A DNA stretch of 64,000 bases, taken from positions 23,638 to 87,637 of the forward strand of contig JABDGH010000003.1 in NCBI GenBank assembly GCA_013286145.1, in the 5' to 3' direction. The notes below the pieces were generated by a model that worked only from the letters and a program-made list of their open reading frames with translations, was not told the DNA's origin and did no database searches. This stretch comes from Verrucomicrobiota bacterium (GTDB lineage: Bacteria; Verrucomicrobiota; Verrucomicrobiia; Methylacidiphilales; UBA1321). This document shows positions 10,768 through 23,277 of this stretch, one piece after another. The position numbers were made by a program, and so were the translations under genes. How positions within the stretch are numbered: position 1 is the first letter of the stretch; each line of letters begins with the position of its first letter.

Positions 10768-13542
10768 TCAGCCGGTATTTTTGAGACCACCACTAACGCC
10801 ATTGATGGTGAGCTTGATAACGGCGCGAATAGCGGCGGCTTCTGCGCTGGCTTTATCCTCAAGACCGCGAAGACGGCGGATCATTTCAACCTGGATGTAG
10901 TTGAGCGGGTCGATGTAGGGATTGCGGAGCTGAACCGACTTGGCGAGGACAGGCTCTCGTTCGAGAAGCGCTTTCTGGCCGGTGATGTCGAGGATGGCAA
11001 CCTCCGTGCGGTGAAATTCTTCTGCGATGCAGTCGAAGATACGCACACGAACCTGTTGCTCGGGTACAAGCGAGGCGTAACGGAACGCGATGCGCATGTC
11101 AGCCTTGAGGAGGGTAAGTTGGGCGTTGTCGATCGTGGCGCGAAAGAACATCCATTCCTTGTACATGGTGCGCAGAAGCGCGGCCTGCTCGGGCCCCTTC
11201 TCGGCAAACTGGACGAGCGCGCTGCCCAGGCCGTACCAACCGGGAAAAACGAAGCGGCTTTGCATCCAGGAAAAAACCCACGGGATGGCGCGAAGATCCT
11301 CAACCGACTTGGTGGTTTTGCGGAAGGCAGGCCGGGAACCGAGATTAAGGTCGCTGATTTCCTCGATGGGCGCGGCAGTGCGCCAGAATTCGATGAACTC
11401 CGAATCCTCGTGGACGAGCTTGTAATAGGTCTCATAAGCAAGTCGTGACATTTCGGTCATGGCTGTGCGCCAGGCCTCGGGAACCTTCGCTTCGCGCTGG
11501 GCAGCCTCGGCGCCGAGCAGAACACCATAGGCCATCTGCTCGATGATACGGAAAGCCAGATCTGGATCGTGGTAACGAGTGGAGAGAACCTCGCCCTGCT
11601 CGGTGACGCGAATGCTGGCATCGCAAAGACCGCACGGCTGGGCAAGGATGGCTTTGGCTGCGGGGCCGCCGCCGCGGGCAATGCTGCCACCACGTCCATG
11701 AAAAAGAGTCAGGCCGAGTTGGTGCGAATGGCAGGTGGTAGAGATTGTTTCCTGGGCCTGGAAGAGCGCCCAATTGGCGGTGAGATAACCGCAATCTTTG
11801 TTGCTATCAGAATAACCGAGCATGACCATCTGGTGATCGCGCCGAACGCGAAGATGTGCGCGATAAGGCTCACAAGCGAACATCTCCCCGAGGATGCCGG
11901 AAGCGGCCTCAAGATCGCCGAGCGTTTCGAAAAGTGGCGCAATGTCGAGCGACACACCGACGAGATGCTGAAACACGAGGACTTCGAGAACATCGGAAAG
12001 ATCGTGGGTCATGCTGATGACGTAAGCCCCTGCCACTTCTTCGCCGTAAAGTTCGATGGCGCGTTTCAGAACTCGAAGCGAACCGATGACATCGCCTGTT
12101 TCGGGCTTGAAAGTATCGGACTGAAGCGCGGGGGCCGGGCTGGACAAAATGCGAACGAGCAGGGAGACCCGATCCGATTCCGACAGCGCGGTGTAATCAG
12201 GCGCGAGATTGAGAGCATGGAAAATTTCCTTGGCGGCACTTTCATGACGACCGGAATGTTGGCGCAAATCGAGACGTGCGATACTGAGGCCGAAGAGGGT
12301 AACCTGCTGGCGAAGTCGATGCAGTTCGCCATCAGCAAGGAGCGCGGCGCGATGGGACTTGAGACTTTCGTTGATGAGTTTGAGCAATTCAGCGATATCG
12401 TCCGTCTTTAGGATGGCGGTTGATTCTCCTCCCGTTTTCTCGCTTAACAACAACTGCGAGCTTTCGCTTTTTTGCGCTTCGATGAGCCGGGAGCGAAGAT
12501 CGGCAAGCGCCAACCGATAAGGCTCGTGCGGGTAGCGGTCTCGCAGGGCACGGACATGGGGATCGGAGTATTTGTCGGATTTGAGCAGTTCCGCCAATTC
12601 GGGTGAAATCGCATCGAGATAAGAGGAGACCGAGAGAAGCTTCGATAATTCGCGCAGAGAGGTTTGGATTTTATCAAGCGCAAGCCGTCGATGAAGCAGG
12701 AGCGTCTCCGCCGTGACGGCAGGTGTGACGTGGGGATTGCCATCGCGGTCGCCGCCCATCCAGGAGCCGAAACGAATCCAGCGCGAGGGAGCCTTGACCG
12801 TGGGATAAGTTTCCGCCAATGCGCGTTCGAATTCATCCTGCAAAAGCGGAAGCGTCTGCCAAAGCGTCGTGTCGAAATACCAGAGGCCGGTGCGAACCTC
12901 GTCGGTGACTTCGGGCCGGGCGGAGCGGGAACGATCCGTCAGCCAGAGCGAGGTAATTTCCCGTTCCAAGGCACGGGGATTGGCGATGCCGGTAATTTCG
13001 TCCTCAATGTAAGCCTCAGGATTATGCAGGCGCCCGGCAAGACGCTGGAGCTTGTTGAGCATGGTGCGGCGCTTGGCCTCGGTGGGATGCGCCGTAAAAA
13101 CGAGTTCGATGGAAAGTTTGTTGAGTATCTGCTGGATGACTTCCGGAGAAACATCGCGGGCTTTCAATTCACGCAATGCCGCGCCAATCGATTCGCGCAT
13201 CGGCGGCGATGGCAGGGACGCATATTGCGCACGGCGACGCTGACGCAACAGACGGACACGATGCGTCTCCTCCGCAAGATTGACCAATTCGAAATAGACA
13301 GTGAAAGCCATCGCCATGCAGGCGGCCTCGGAAACGGAGAGTTTCTGGACGGCGATCTCCAGTTCGCGCTCGGAGTTCGTGTCGCCGGTTCGACTGCTCT
13401 TGGCAAGCAGGCGAAGCCGTTCTTCGAGATCGAAGATGGCCTTACCCTCAAGCTTGACGATGACTTCGCCCAAAATGCGGCCCAGTCGCCGGATTTCCGA
13501 GGAAAGCTTGTCGGGAGTGTTCTCAGGTAAGGAAGAGGGCAT
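10768..13542 (-). CDS. ppc: Phosphoenolpyruvate carboxylase
   Basis: A 924-residue bacterial-type PEP carboxylase, converting phosphoenolpyruvate and bicarbonate to oxaloacetate to refill the TCA cycle. Conserved sites are present: FTAHPTEAKRRTM with catalytic His152, GSWMGGDRDGNP, GYSDSNKDCG, FHGRGGSIARGGGP (the mobile active-site loop), and the family C-terminus TINGVSGGLKNTG. Length is normal. The gene stands alone, with a hairpin downstream at 10665-10702 shared with the convergent gene. Start is MPSSLPEN at 13542. Confidence 0.97.
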   Translation of the reverse strand: MPSSLPENTPDKLSSEIRRLGRILGEVIVKLEGKAIFDLEERLRLLAKSSRTGDTNSERELEIAVQKLSVSEAACMAMAFTVYFELVNLAEETHRVRLLRQRRRAQYASLPSPPMRESIGAALRELKARDVSPEVIQQILNKLSIELVFTAHPTEAKRRTMLNKLQRLAGRLHNPEAYIEDEITGIANPRALEREITSLWLTDRSRSARPEVTDEVRTGLWYFDTTLWQTLPLLQDEFERALAETYPTVKAPSRWIRFGSWMGGDRDGNPHVTPAVTAETLLLHRRLALDKIQTSLRELSKLLSVSSYLDAISPELAELLKSDKYSDPHVRALRDRYPHEPYRLALADLRSRLIEAQKSESSQLLLSEKTGGESTAILKTDDIAELLKLINESLKSHRAALLADGELHRLRQQVTLFGLSIARLDLRQHSGRHESAAKEIFHALNLAPDYTALSESDRVSLLVRILSSPAPALQSDTFKPETGDVIGSLRVLKRAIELYGEEVAGAYVISMTHDLSDVLEVLVFQHLVGVSLDIAPLFETLGDLEAASGILGEMFACEPYRAHLRVRRDHQMVMLGYSDSNKDCGYLTANWALFQAQETISTTCHSHQLGLTLFHGRGGSIARGGGPAAKAILAQPCGLCDASIRVTEQGEVLSTRYHDPDLAFRIIEQMAYGVLLGAEAAQREAKVPEAWRTAMTEMSRLAYETYYKLVHEDSEFIEFWRTAAPIEEISDLNLGSRPAFRKTTKSVEDLRAIPWVFSWMQSRFVFPGWYGLGSALVQFAEKGPEQAALLRTMYKEWMFFRATIDNAQLTLLKADMRIAFRYASLVPEQQVRVRIFDCIAEEFHRTEVAILDITGQKALLEREPVLAKSVQLRNPYIDPLNYIQVEMIRRLRGLEDKASAEAAAIRAVIKLTINGVSGGLKNTG

Positions 13543-13643
13543 TTATGGAAGAAACAGTGTGCGAGTATTGCCAGTTGTAAACGGGATTTTTCCGCAAGAG
13601 CCGTGCCAAGGGAAGGAAGAATAGGGAGAAGCTTCCGCAGGAC

Positions 13644-15023
13644 TTATCGGGCCGCACCTGGAGCCGTCGTCCCGTCTGGTGCCTTAGATGTATTTTGACT
13701 CGCGGAAGCCGTTGTCTTGGCCGGGGCATTGACTGCCGCCTGACGTTCATTGTAGATGCGAATGCTGCGCAATGAACTCACGGCCCGTTCCAACTGTCGA
13801 TCCTGCGTCTTCGCCACGTCGGCCTGCTCCTCGGGCGTCAACGGACGTTTCGTCTCGGCCAGCATGATGCGCCGCTCTTCCGCATCGGTGATTGGCACTT
13901 CGATATCGGGCGCGATTCCAACCTCGTGGATGGTTTTTTTACTAGGCGTATAATATTTTGCCGTCGTCAAACGGAGACCTACACCATTGCCGAGCGGTTG
14001 CACCGTCTGCACCGATCCTTTTCCAAAAGTCGTCTCTCCGACAAGGATCGCACGGTTCAAGTCCTTGAGCGCACCCGCCACGATTTCCGCCCCGCTCGCG
14101 CTGTAGCCGTTAATCAAGAGGGCGATCGGATAGTCGGGATGCTGACGCTCGGTTCGTGCGCGAAATTCCTGTTGCTGGTCGGGAGTGCGTCCCTTGGTTG
14201 AAACGATCACGACGTTCGGCGGCAAAAATTTCCCCGCCACATCGACCGCCGAATCGAGCAATCCGCCCGGATTATTCCGCAAATCGATCACCAGTTCCTG
14301 CATTCCGGAACGCTCCAGATTTTCCAGGGCATGATCGAGTTCGTCCGAGGTATTTTCGCCGAATTGCTCGATCCGCACATACCCGATCTTATCCTGGCCC
14401 GCCATCGCCGCCGGAAGCATCTTGGCGTCTCTCACCGATGTAACGCGGATTGTTTCACGCACCAACTCCACTTCAAAAACATTACCGCCGCCCGGAGCGC
14501 TGGCAATCGTGCGTAGCAGCGTGAGTTGCGCTTTTTCACCCGTCTTTCCTTTGAGCGCCTGAATTGCGACGGGCAGCGTCATTTTTTCCGTGCTCTTGCC
14601 GTTGATTTTCAGGATTTTGTCCCCCGGCATGATCCCGGCCCGGCCCCCGGGCGAATCCTCCATGGGCGAAAGGATCACCAAAGATCCATCCTTCACGCCG
14701 ACAACGATGCCTAGCCCGCTGAACTCGCCCTTCGTTTCCCTCTGCATGTCCTGGAAACTTTCCTCGTCAAGGAACTGGCTGTGCGGATCGAGCGAGGAAA
14801 GCATTCCGCGTAGCGCAGCTTGGGTCAGATCCTTGTAACTGACCTTGCTCTCATCCACATAATCCTGACGCACCAACTGCATCACCCGCGCAAACAAGAG
14901 CGTCGATTCGTAGCTTTCATTCGGTTGTTCCGCGCCCGAGACCGAACGCCAGCTTTGCCAGCCCAATACGCCGTTCAGCAGAAAGAAGGCGGTCATTAGA
15001 ACCGTGAGGCGCGCGCGTGTCAT
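13644..15023 (-). CDS. S41 carboxy-terminal processing protease (CtpA-like)
   Basis: A 459-residue periplasmic protease with an N-terminal membrane anchor or signal (about residues 6-22) and a PDZ domain around 100-170 (FSGLGIVVGVKDG, RAGIMPGDKILKING). The S41 core follows, with DLRNNPGG, SASGAEIVAG and GETTFGKGSVQ. Ser310 and Lys335, 25 residues apart, fit the Ser/Lys dyad of Ctp/Prc proteases. The C-terminal 60 residues are Ala/Thr-rich and probably disordered. Such enzymes trim or degrade envelope proteins; the substrate here is unknown. Confidence 0.9.
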   Translation of the reverse strand: MTRARLTVLMTAFFLLNGVLGWQSWRSVSGAEQPNESYESTLLFARVMQLVRQDYVDESKVSYKDLTQAALRGMLSSLDPHSQFLDEESFQDMQRETKGEFSGLGIVVGVKDGSLVILSPMEDSPGGRAGIMPGDKILKINGKSTEKMTLPVAIQALKGKTGEKAQLTLLRTIASAPGGGNVFEVELVRETIRVTSVRDAKMLPAAMAGQDKIGYVRIEQFGENTSDELDHALENLERSGMQELVIDLRNNPGGLLDSAVDVAGKFLPPNVVIVSTKGRTPDQQQEFRARTERQHPDYPIALLINGYSASGAEIVAGALKDLNRAILVGETTFGKGSVQTVQPLGNGVGLRLTTAKYYTPSKKTIHEVGIAPDIEVPITDAEERRIMLAETKRPLTPEEQADVAKTQDRQLERAVSSLRSIRIYNERQAAVNAPAKTTASASQNTSKAPDGTTAPGAAR

Positions 15024-15145
15024 TGCGAAATGAAATGATACCTTCTTTTTGCGATTTTACGAGTTTAAAGGCTTCACCGAGGTGATCGCTGGTCGCTGGG
15101 AAGTGGTAGTCAAGTAGTCTGGACTACAGCAATCGCCGGAATTCT

Positions 15146-15370
15146 TCAATCGTCAGCCAGCACCCCTAAATACTCCTGGATGGCAACCCGGATATTCTGC
15201 AAGGCTTCCTGTTCCGTCTCACCCTGAGAACAGCATCCCGGAAGACCGGGGCAGAATACCGCATAGCCTTCCTCGGATTTGATCAAGGTAACATGGTAAC
15301 TCACACGTAAATGGTCGTTGGACAACAGGGGCTTGTCAAGAAGCCAACTTGCACCGATTCCACTAATCAC
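15146..15370 (-). CDS. HicB-like antitoxin domain protein (orphan)
   Basis: A 74-residue protein whose last 50 residues fit the HicB partial RNase H fold: YHVTLIKSEEGYAVFCPGLP, then GCCSQGETEQEALQNIRVAI and QEYLGVL. In HicAB systems HicB neutralises the mRNA interferase HicA. I see no hicA on either side, and there is no C-terminal DNA-binding domain, so this is an orphan or a diverged remnant. The start is uncertain: the first 23 residues do not look like HicB, and a GTG at the VSYHV position is an alternative. It is divergent from metH. Confidence 0.65.
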   Translation of the reverse strand: MISGIGASWLLDKPLLSNDHLRVSYHVTLIKSEEGYAVFCPGLPGCCSQGETEQEALQNIRVAIQEYLGVLADD

Positions 15371-15426
15371 AGCAAGCTCCTCCGATTTGGATTTCTGCTT
15401 TCTAAATTATTATATTGAAGTATCCA

Positions 15427-15475
15427 GATGCGTTGATATGTTTACTACGACACTGGCAATAAGTTGCAACGCATC
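15427..15475 (+). promoter_or_regulatory. Inverted repeat in metH upstream region
   Basis: GATGCGTTG at 15427-15435 and CAACGCATC at 15467-15475 form a perfect 9-bp stem with a 31-base loop, 45 bases before the metH start. It could be an operator or an RNA structure in the metH leader. I could not match it to a known cobalamin, SAM or SAH riboswitch. Confidence 0.35.
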
Positions 15476-15519
15476 GTGTTGCCTGACATGCCCTCACCAA
15501 GCCATATTCTCTTTAGCCC

Positions 15520-19278
<3,759 letters not shown>

Positions 19279-19280
19279 GC

Positions 19281-19913
19281 ATGAGTAAAGCCGCGCGCAC
19301 CCCGCTTCGGCTTCATCCGGCGATAGCGGTCACAGCCATTTGCTTCTGCATCGCGCTGTTAATCTGGAAGCTCTCCTTCGCGGATCCTCACCCCATACCC
19401 TTCAGCATCACCGGACAGGCCTGCCTGCTCATCGCCCTGTTGCTCGCCTTTCGTTACTGGCCGCCGATGATCCGCTGGGTGACGCGCATGCCCATTGCGC
19501 ATCGCGTCATTTTCGCCCTGCTCATTGGCGGGATGATTGCGGGACACTTCACACTGAACACTCGCAAGTATTTTCCCCTCGTCGCGTGGGAAATTTTCCC
19601 GGTTGCCCGCGAAGAAGACCCCGTCCTCTGCCGCGAAATGATCGCCACGACAGCCAGCGGCAAAAACGTCCGCCTTCTGGTCGAGCAACTTATCCCCTCG
19701 ATTGTTCAATTTGATCTTCCCGCAAACCCCGACGCGACCGAGCGCCTCATTCGTGTGCTGGCAAAAATCTACAATCAAAAACACGCGGATGATCCCGTCC
19801 AACAGGTCGACCTGATGGTCATGGCGGTAAAACTTCATCCCTCCACCAACGAATCGCGCACCCAACCTTCATGCGAACTTCTCAAGCATTACGACATCTC
19901 ATCGGCCCGATAG
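19281..19913 (+). CDS. Membrane protein of unknown function
   Basis: A 210-residue protein starting two bases after the metH stop codon (MSKAARTPLRLHP). It has three hydrophobic segments within residues 12-95 and a soluble C-terminal half rich in charged residues (TTASGKNVRLLVEQLIPSIV). Its last 43 bases overlap the next membrane gene. The overlap and shared membrane character suggest that the two products work together. I do not recognise a family and propose no function. Confidence 0.7.
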   Translation: MSKAARTPLRLHPAIAVTAICFCIALLIWKLSFADPHPIPFSITGQACLLIALLLAFRYWPPMIRWVTRMPIAHRVIFALLIGGMIAGHFTLNTRKYFPLVAWEIFPVAREEDPVLCREMIATTASGKNVRLLVEQLIPSIVQFDLPANPDATERLIRVLAKIYNQKHADDPVQQVDLMVMAVKLHPSTNESRTQPSCELLKHYDISSAR

Positions 19914-20773
19914 AATTGCTCCACGAGCAGGCGGGGCCGGGACTCCTGCGCCTGACGCGCTTGGGCATCGTGGCCTTGTGGATCGGCAAGTTATTGCTGG
20001 ATCCTCTCTGGCGCCTGGCCGAAATTCCCCGCGAACTTATTTCACCCGTCGGTTTACTTGCGTTGCTGCCCGCAACAGCGGTGGATCAATTACTCACTCC
20101 ATCGTGCCTGACTGCTTTTCTCGTTCTCACACTTTTTGTCCTGATCCTGTGCCTGACAAATCGCGCGTTCCATCTTACCTCCACAGTCGCAGCTATTTTA
20201 CTGACAATTTATTCCTCCCTGATTCGCAGCTTTGGTCCCGCCGTGCATACCGACATCGTTCCGTTGCTGGCGGTTTCCGTGCTGGCTGGTTTCGCGTGGG
20301 CCGATTATTTTCAGGTCAAATTTGGTGGGGGAAAACCCTCCCAATCCAAGACGTGGAGTTCCTTTCCTCTCGTGACCATCGTCACCATCTTGTGCCTCTC
20401 CTACACACTTGTCGGCCTTAACCGGATGCTGAGCGGAGGCATCCATGTCTTCACCGGCGACACGATGGAAGTCTGGGCCGTTGATGCCAGTTTGCGCGGC
20501 TATTATTTCAACACGAACATCGGCTGGCATGTCCCTGAGTGGCCCCTGGTCACGCTCATGCTTCGTCTTGGTTTGCCCTTCATCACGCTGTTTGAAATGA
20601 CGGCGCTTCTCTGTCTGGTCTCATCCCATTATCGTTGGATTTTTATCCCCACGATGCTCTCGTTTCATTTGCTCAGCCTGGTGTTCATGAACATCTTTTT
20701 CTTCGATGACATGTTCCTCTACCTGCTCCTGATCGATTGGTCGCGTCGTTATCCAATTTTAAGCGCCCGGTAA
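19871..20773 (+). CDS. HTTM-like polytopic membrane protein
   Basis: A 300-residue membrane protein with about seven hydrophobic segments. The order of segments, and the sequence RPxGHxxx-like loops around LSGGIHVFTGDTMEVW and WHVPEWPLV, resemble the HTTM/vitamin K-dependent carboxylase-like membrane family, but the resemblance is weak. It overlaps the preceding membrane gene by 43 bases, suggesting a coupled pair. A MITE-like repeat follows 38 bases after the stop. Confidence 0.6.
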   Translation: MRTSQALRHLIGPIELLHEQAGPGLLRLTRLGIVALWIGKLLLDPLWRLAEIPRELISPVGLLALLPATAVDQLLTPSCLTAFLVLTLFVLILCLTNRAFHLTSTVAAILLTIYSSLIRSFGPAVHTDIVPLLAVSVLAGFAWADYFQVKFGGGKPSQSKTWSSFPLVTIVTILCLSYTLVGLNRMLSGGIHVFTGDTMEVWAVDASLRGYYFNTNIGWHVPEWPLVTLMLRLGLPFITLFEMTALLCLVSSHYRWIFIPTMLSFHLLSLVFMNIFFFDDMFLYLLLIDWSRRYPILSAR

Positions 20774-20810
20774 AATTAGGAACTTACTGGCAAAGTTTTT
20801 AAAAAATTCG

Positions 20811-20950
20811 GTCATCCCGAGCTCGTCGAGGGATCAGACACGCTAGGAATAATCCACAAGTTGGATCATTGGAATGCAGGGTCTTTCCGTGATCGTTAAA
20901 TTTTTAGGAAAATGAAAACGTGTCTGATCCCTCGACAAGCTCGGGATGAC
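20811..20950. repeat. MITE-like palindromic element, copy 2
   Basis: A 140-base unit with inverted arms GTCATCCCGAGCTCGTCGAG... and ...CTCGACAAGCTCGGGATGAC. Its interior shares CTTTCCGTGATC with copy 3 (CTTTTCGTGATC). It separates the convergent HTTM-like and ClC genes and ends 6 bases before the ClC stop codon. Confidence 0.85.
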
Positions 20951-20956
20951 AGGTTT

Positions 20957-22786
20957 TTAAGCGCCACTGGAACCGGCATCCTCTGCAGCACCCACACCGT
21001 GAGCCAAGGTTAGCAGCACGTCGGTCTTGGCCAGGGCTCCGATCAGGCGACGATCCTTCGGGTTATCCACGACCGGCAATCTCTCGCCATCGTGTCTTCC
21101 AAAAATCTCGAGCGATTCCTTGAGAGACGAATCACCCGTCAGGACAGGAATGTCATCACGCATGAGATCGAGCGCGATGACAACCTGCGGCAAATCCTTG
21201 TCCTGTAAAAATGGCTTCAAGTCCTGCAAGGCAATGGCCCCCAGGAAACGACGATTCGCATCCACGACATAAAGATGTTTGAACGTATGCGAGGCCAGCG
21301 CGCCCGCAATCTGCTCGAACCCGGCAGTCTCCGTCACACAAAAGGGCTCCTTTTTCATCAAGTCGCGCACATGCAAAAGAAAGAGCGGCGGCTCGGACTG
21401 CGAACGACCTCCGTGCAACTGCCGGCTGTAAACCGAATCGACATTCAAACTGCGAGCGACATAAAACGCCGACACGCAGGCGAGCATCAAAGGCATGACG
21501 GTTGCGTAATTAAGCGTCATCTCGAACATGATCAGAATAGCCATGATCGGCGCGCGGGTCGTGGCGGCGAGAAAGCATCCCATGCCGACGACGGCAAAAC
21601 TGCCGGGCGTGATGTGCGAGTCGGGCAGTAACGCGCGCAAAATCTCTCCATAAAGAGAGCCGATGATGGCCCCGCAAAAAAGTGTCGGCGTGAACACACC
21701 GCCCACGGCGCCGCTTCCGGTCGTCGCCACCGTCGCAAGCACCTTCAAAACAAGAATGGTCAGAAGGGCCACCCAGGTCCAATCGCCGTTCAACACCGAT
21801 TCGACCACTCCGTAGCCGTTACCCCACACCTCAGGCTTCCAAATGGAAATCACCCCGACGACCAGGCCGCCCAGCCCGAGCTTGAGAAAAACCGGCAGAT
21901 GCCCGCGTTTAAATAATGCTTCACCCCCGCGCAACAGCAGCAAGAAAAGCGGTGCGAGCAGTCCCGCAAAAACACCAAGTAAAGCATGGGCGATAAGCTG
22001 CCAGTTGGGAACAGCTCCAAAGTTGGGCATGTGATAAACAGGCTCCGCCCCGAGAAATTGCCGCGCCGTCACCGTGGCAACCACCGTCGCGACCAACATC
22101 GGCGCAAGGCTTTCCATCGCGATGGAACCGAGCACGATCTCCGCCACAAAAAAAGCCCCGGCGAACGGCGCATTATAAGCACACGCAATACCGGACGCAG
22201 CGCCGCAGGCCACGAGGAGTCGCAATCGCGCCGGGGTAAACCTGGCCGTGCGACCCAGCAACGAACCGCACATGGAGGAGAGTTGCACCATTGATCCCTC
22301 GCGCCCGATGGAACCGCCGGTCGAGATGGTCACCAGCGACGAAAGACTTTTAACGACGGTGGCGCGTACCCGGATGATTCCGTTGCCCAGGACAACCGCC
22401 TCCATGAAATCGAGCGACCGTCCCGCTGTTTCCCATTTCTGACCGAGGAGCAGAATCATCCCCGCAACTAGACCGCCAACCGCAGGTATTAATAGACGCC
22501 CCCACCATGGAAGATCGCTGGCCGCCCCTTCCAGGGAACCATCGTAATGAAGCAAAATCAGTTGCAACTGACGCAACCCTTCGCGAAAAGCCACTGAGGC
22601 AATGGCTCCGAAAAAACCGACCAATCCCGCCCAGAAAAAATTCGATTCCCACAAATCTCCCGGCCCACGCTCGGTCACCCAAACGCGCAAACGCAAAAGC
22701 TGAACGATGATGCGCCTAAAAAAACGCCGGGCTGGCGTAGGAGATGCTCCACCTGTCTTTGCGTCTGTCGGTGGAGGTCGATTCAT
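20957..22786 (-). CDS. ClC-family chloride channel/transporter with CBS pair
   Basis: A 609-residue ClC protein. About residues 45-440 form the membrane domain. The selectivity sequence GGSIGREGSMVQL keeps the gating glutamate but has Ser where most ClCs have Pro (GREGP). TGSGAVGGVFTP is the second anion-binding motif. The usual GSGIPE motif is replaced by VVLGNGIIR, as in ClcB-like bacterial members. Two CBS domains follow (about 475-600: FCVTETAGFEQIAG... and DIPVLTGDSSLKESL...), which often bind adenine nucleotides and regulate transport. Whether this is a channel or a Cl-/H+ exchanger cannot be told from sequence alone. Confidence 0.9.
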   Translation of the reverse strand: MNRPPPTDAKTGGASPTPARRFFRRIIVQLLRLRVWVTERGPGDLWESNFFWAGLVGFFGAIASVAFREGLRQLQLILLHYDGSLEGAASDLPWWGRLLIPAVGGLVAGMILLLGQKWETAGRSLDFMEAVVLGNGIIRVRATVVKSLSSLVTISTGGSIGREGSMVQLSSMCGSLLGRTARFTPARLRLLVACGAASGIACAYNAPFAGAFFVAEIVLGSIAMESLAPMLVATVVATVTARQFLGAEPVYHMPNFGAVPNWQLIAHALLGVFAGLLAPLFLLLLRGGEALFKRGHLPVFLKLGLGGLVVGVISIWKPEVWGNGYGVVESVLNGDWTWVALLTILVLKVLATVATTGSGAVGGVFTPTLFCGAIIGSLYGEILRALLPDSHITPGSFAVVGMGCFLAATTRAPIMAILIMFEMTLNYATVMPLMLACVSAFYVARSLNVDSVYSRQLHGGRSQSEPPLFLLHVRDLMKKEPFCVTETAGFEQIAGALASHTFKHLYVVDANRRFLGAIALQDLKPFLQDKDLPQVVIALDLMRDDIPVLTGDSSLKESLEIFGRHDGERLPVVDNPKDRRLIGALAKTDVLLTLAHGVGAAEDAGSSGA

Positions 22787-23277
22787 GGCGATGCATCCAT
22801 GCTACCCGGCTTCCAACGCCCCGACGATGCAAAATCACTTGAAGCGAATTCCTCAGTGGAACATTATCGATTAACATGGACGCCTCTTTTTTTCGTCATC
22901 CTTCGGTAACTGCGGCAGCAAGCCGCACCCTGAGCGAAGTCGAAGGGAGGAACCGAACCTGCGTATTTCACGCTTTTTTTAATATCGAACCATATCCCTC
23001 AACTGCGGTTCGGGTTAATCTTGTAATCGAATACACTTTCGACTCACCTCCGTTCGGGATGACAGACTTTTCCCACAAAACAGCGCAAGGCGTGACATGG
23101 CATGGTATCCGCTATTTTGTGAATAACTCTGCGAATAAACACCCCAATAACCTGTGGATGAGATGCGCCGATGTACGGGGCAAGAAAAAACAAGTCTCCT
23201 CTTGCTAAAGAGAGATTCCCGAGAAGAATGCACCTCCAACTGAATTTCCTTTTCAACTTTTTCCCCATTATACTTCC
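22787..23277. repeat. Gene-free interval with diverged palindromic repeat
   Basis: This 491-base interval separates the divergent ClC and dnaB genes and holds no credible gene. From 22895 to 23063 it contains a diverged member of the palindromic family. The left arm GTCATCC is followed by CTTCGGTAACTGCGGCAGC and CCTGAGCGAAGTCGAAGG; the right end is CGTTCGGGATGAC. The left arm carries an extra GCGGC-type insert relative to other copies. The rest should hold both promoters, but I cannot assign them. Confidence 0.55.

Noticed and set aside
15371..15519. Possible cobalamin or SAM riboswitch before metH
   Set aside because: No recognisable conserved box or junction; the gap is only about 150 bases. 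Only a simple inverted repeat remains.
20811..20950. Complete insertion sequence
   Set aside because: The element has terminal inverted repeats but no open frame for a transposase; it is at most non-autonomous.
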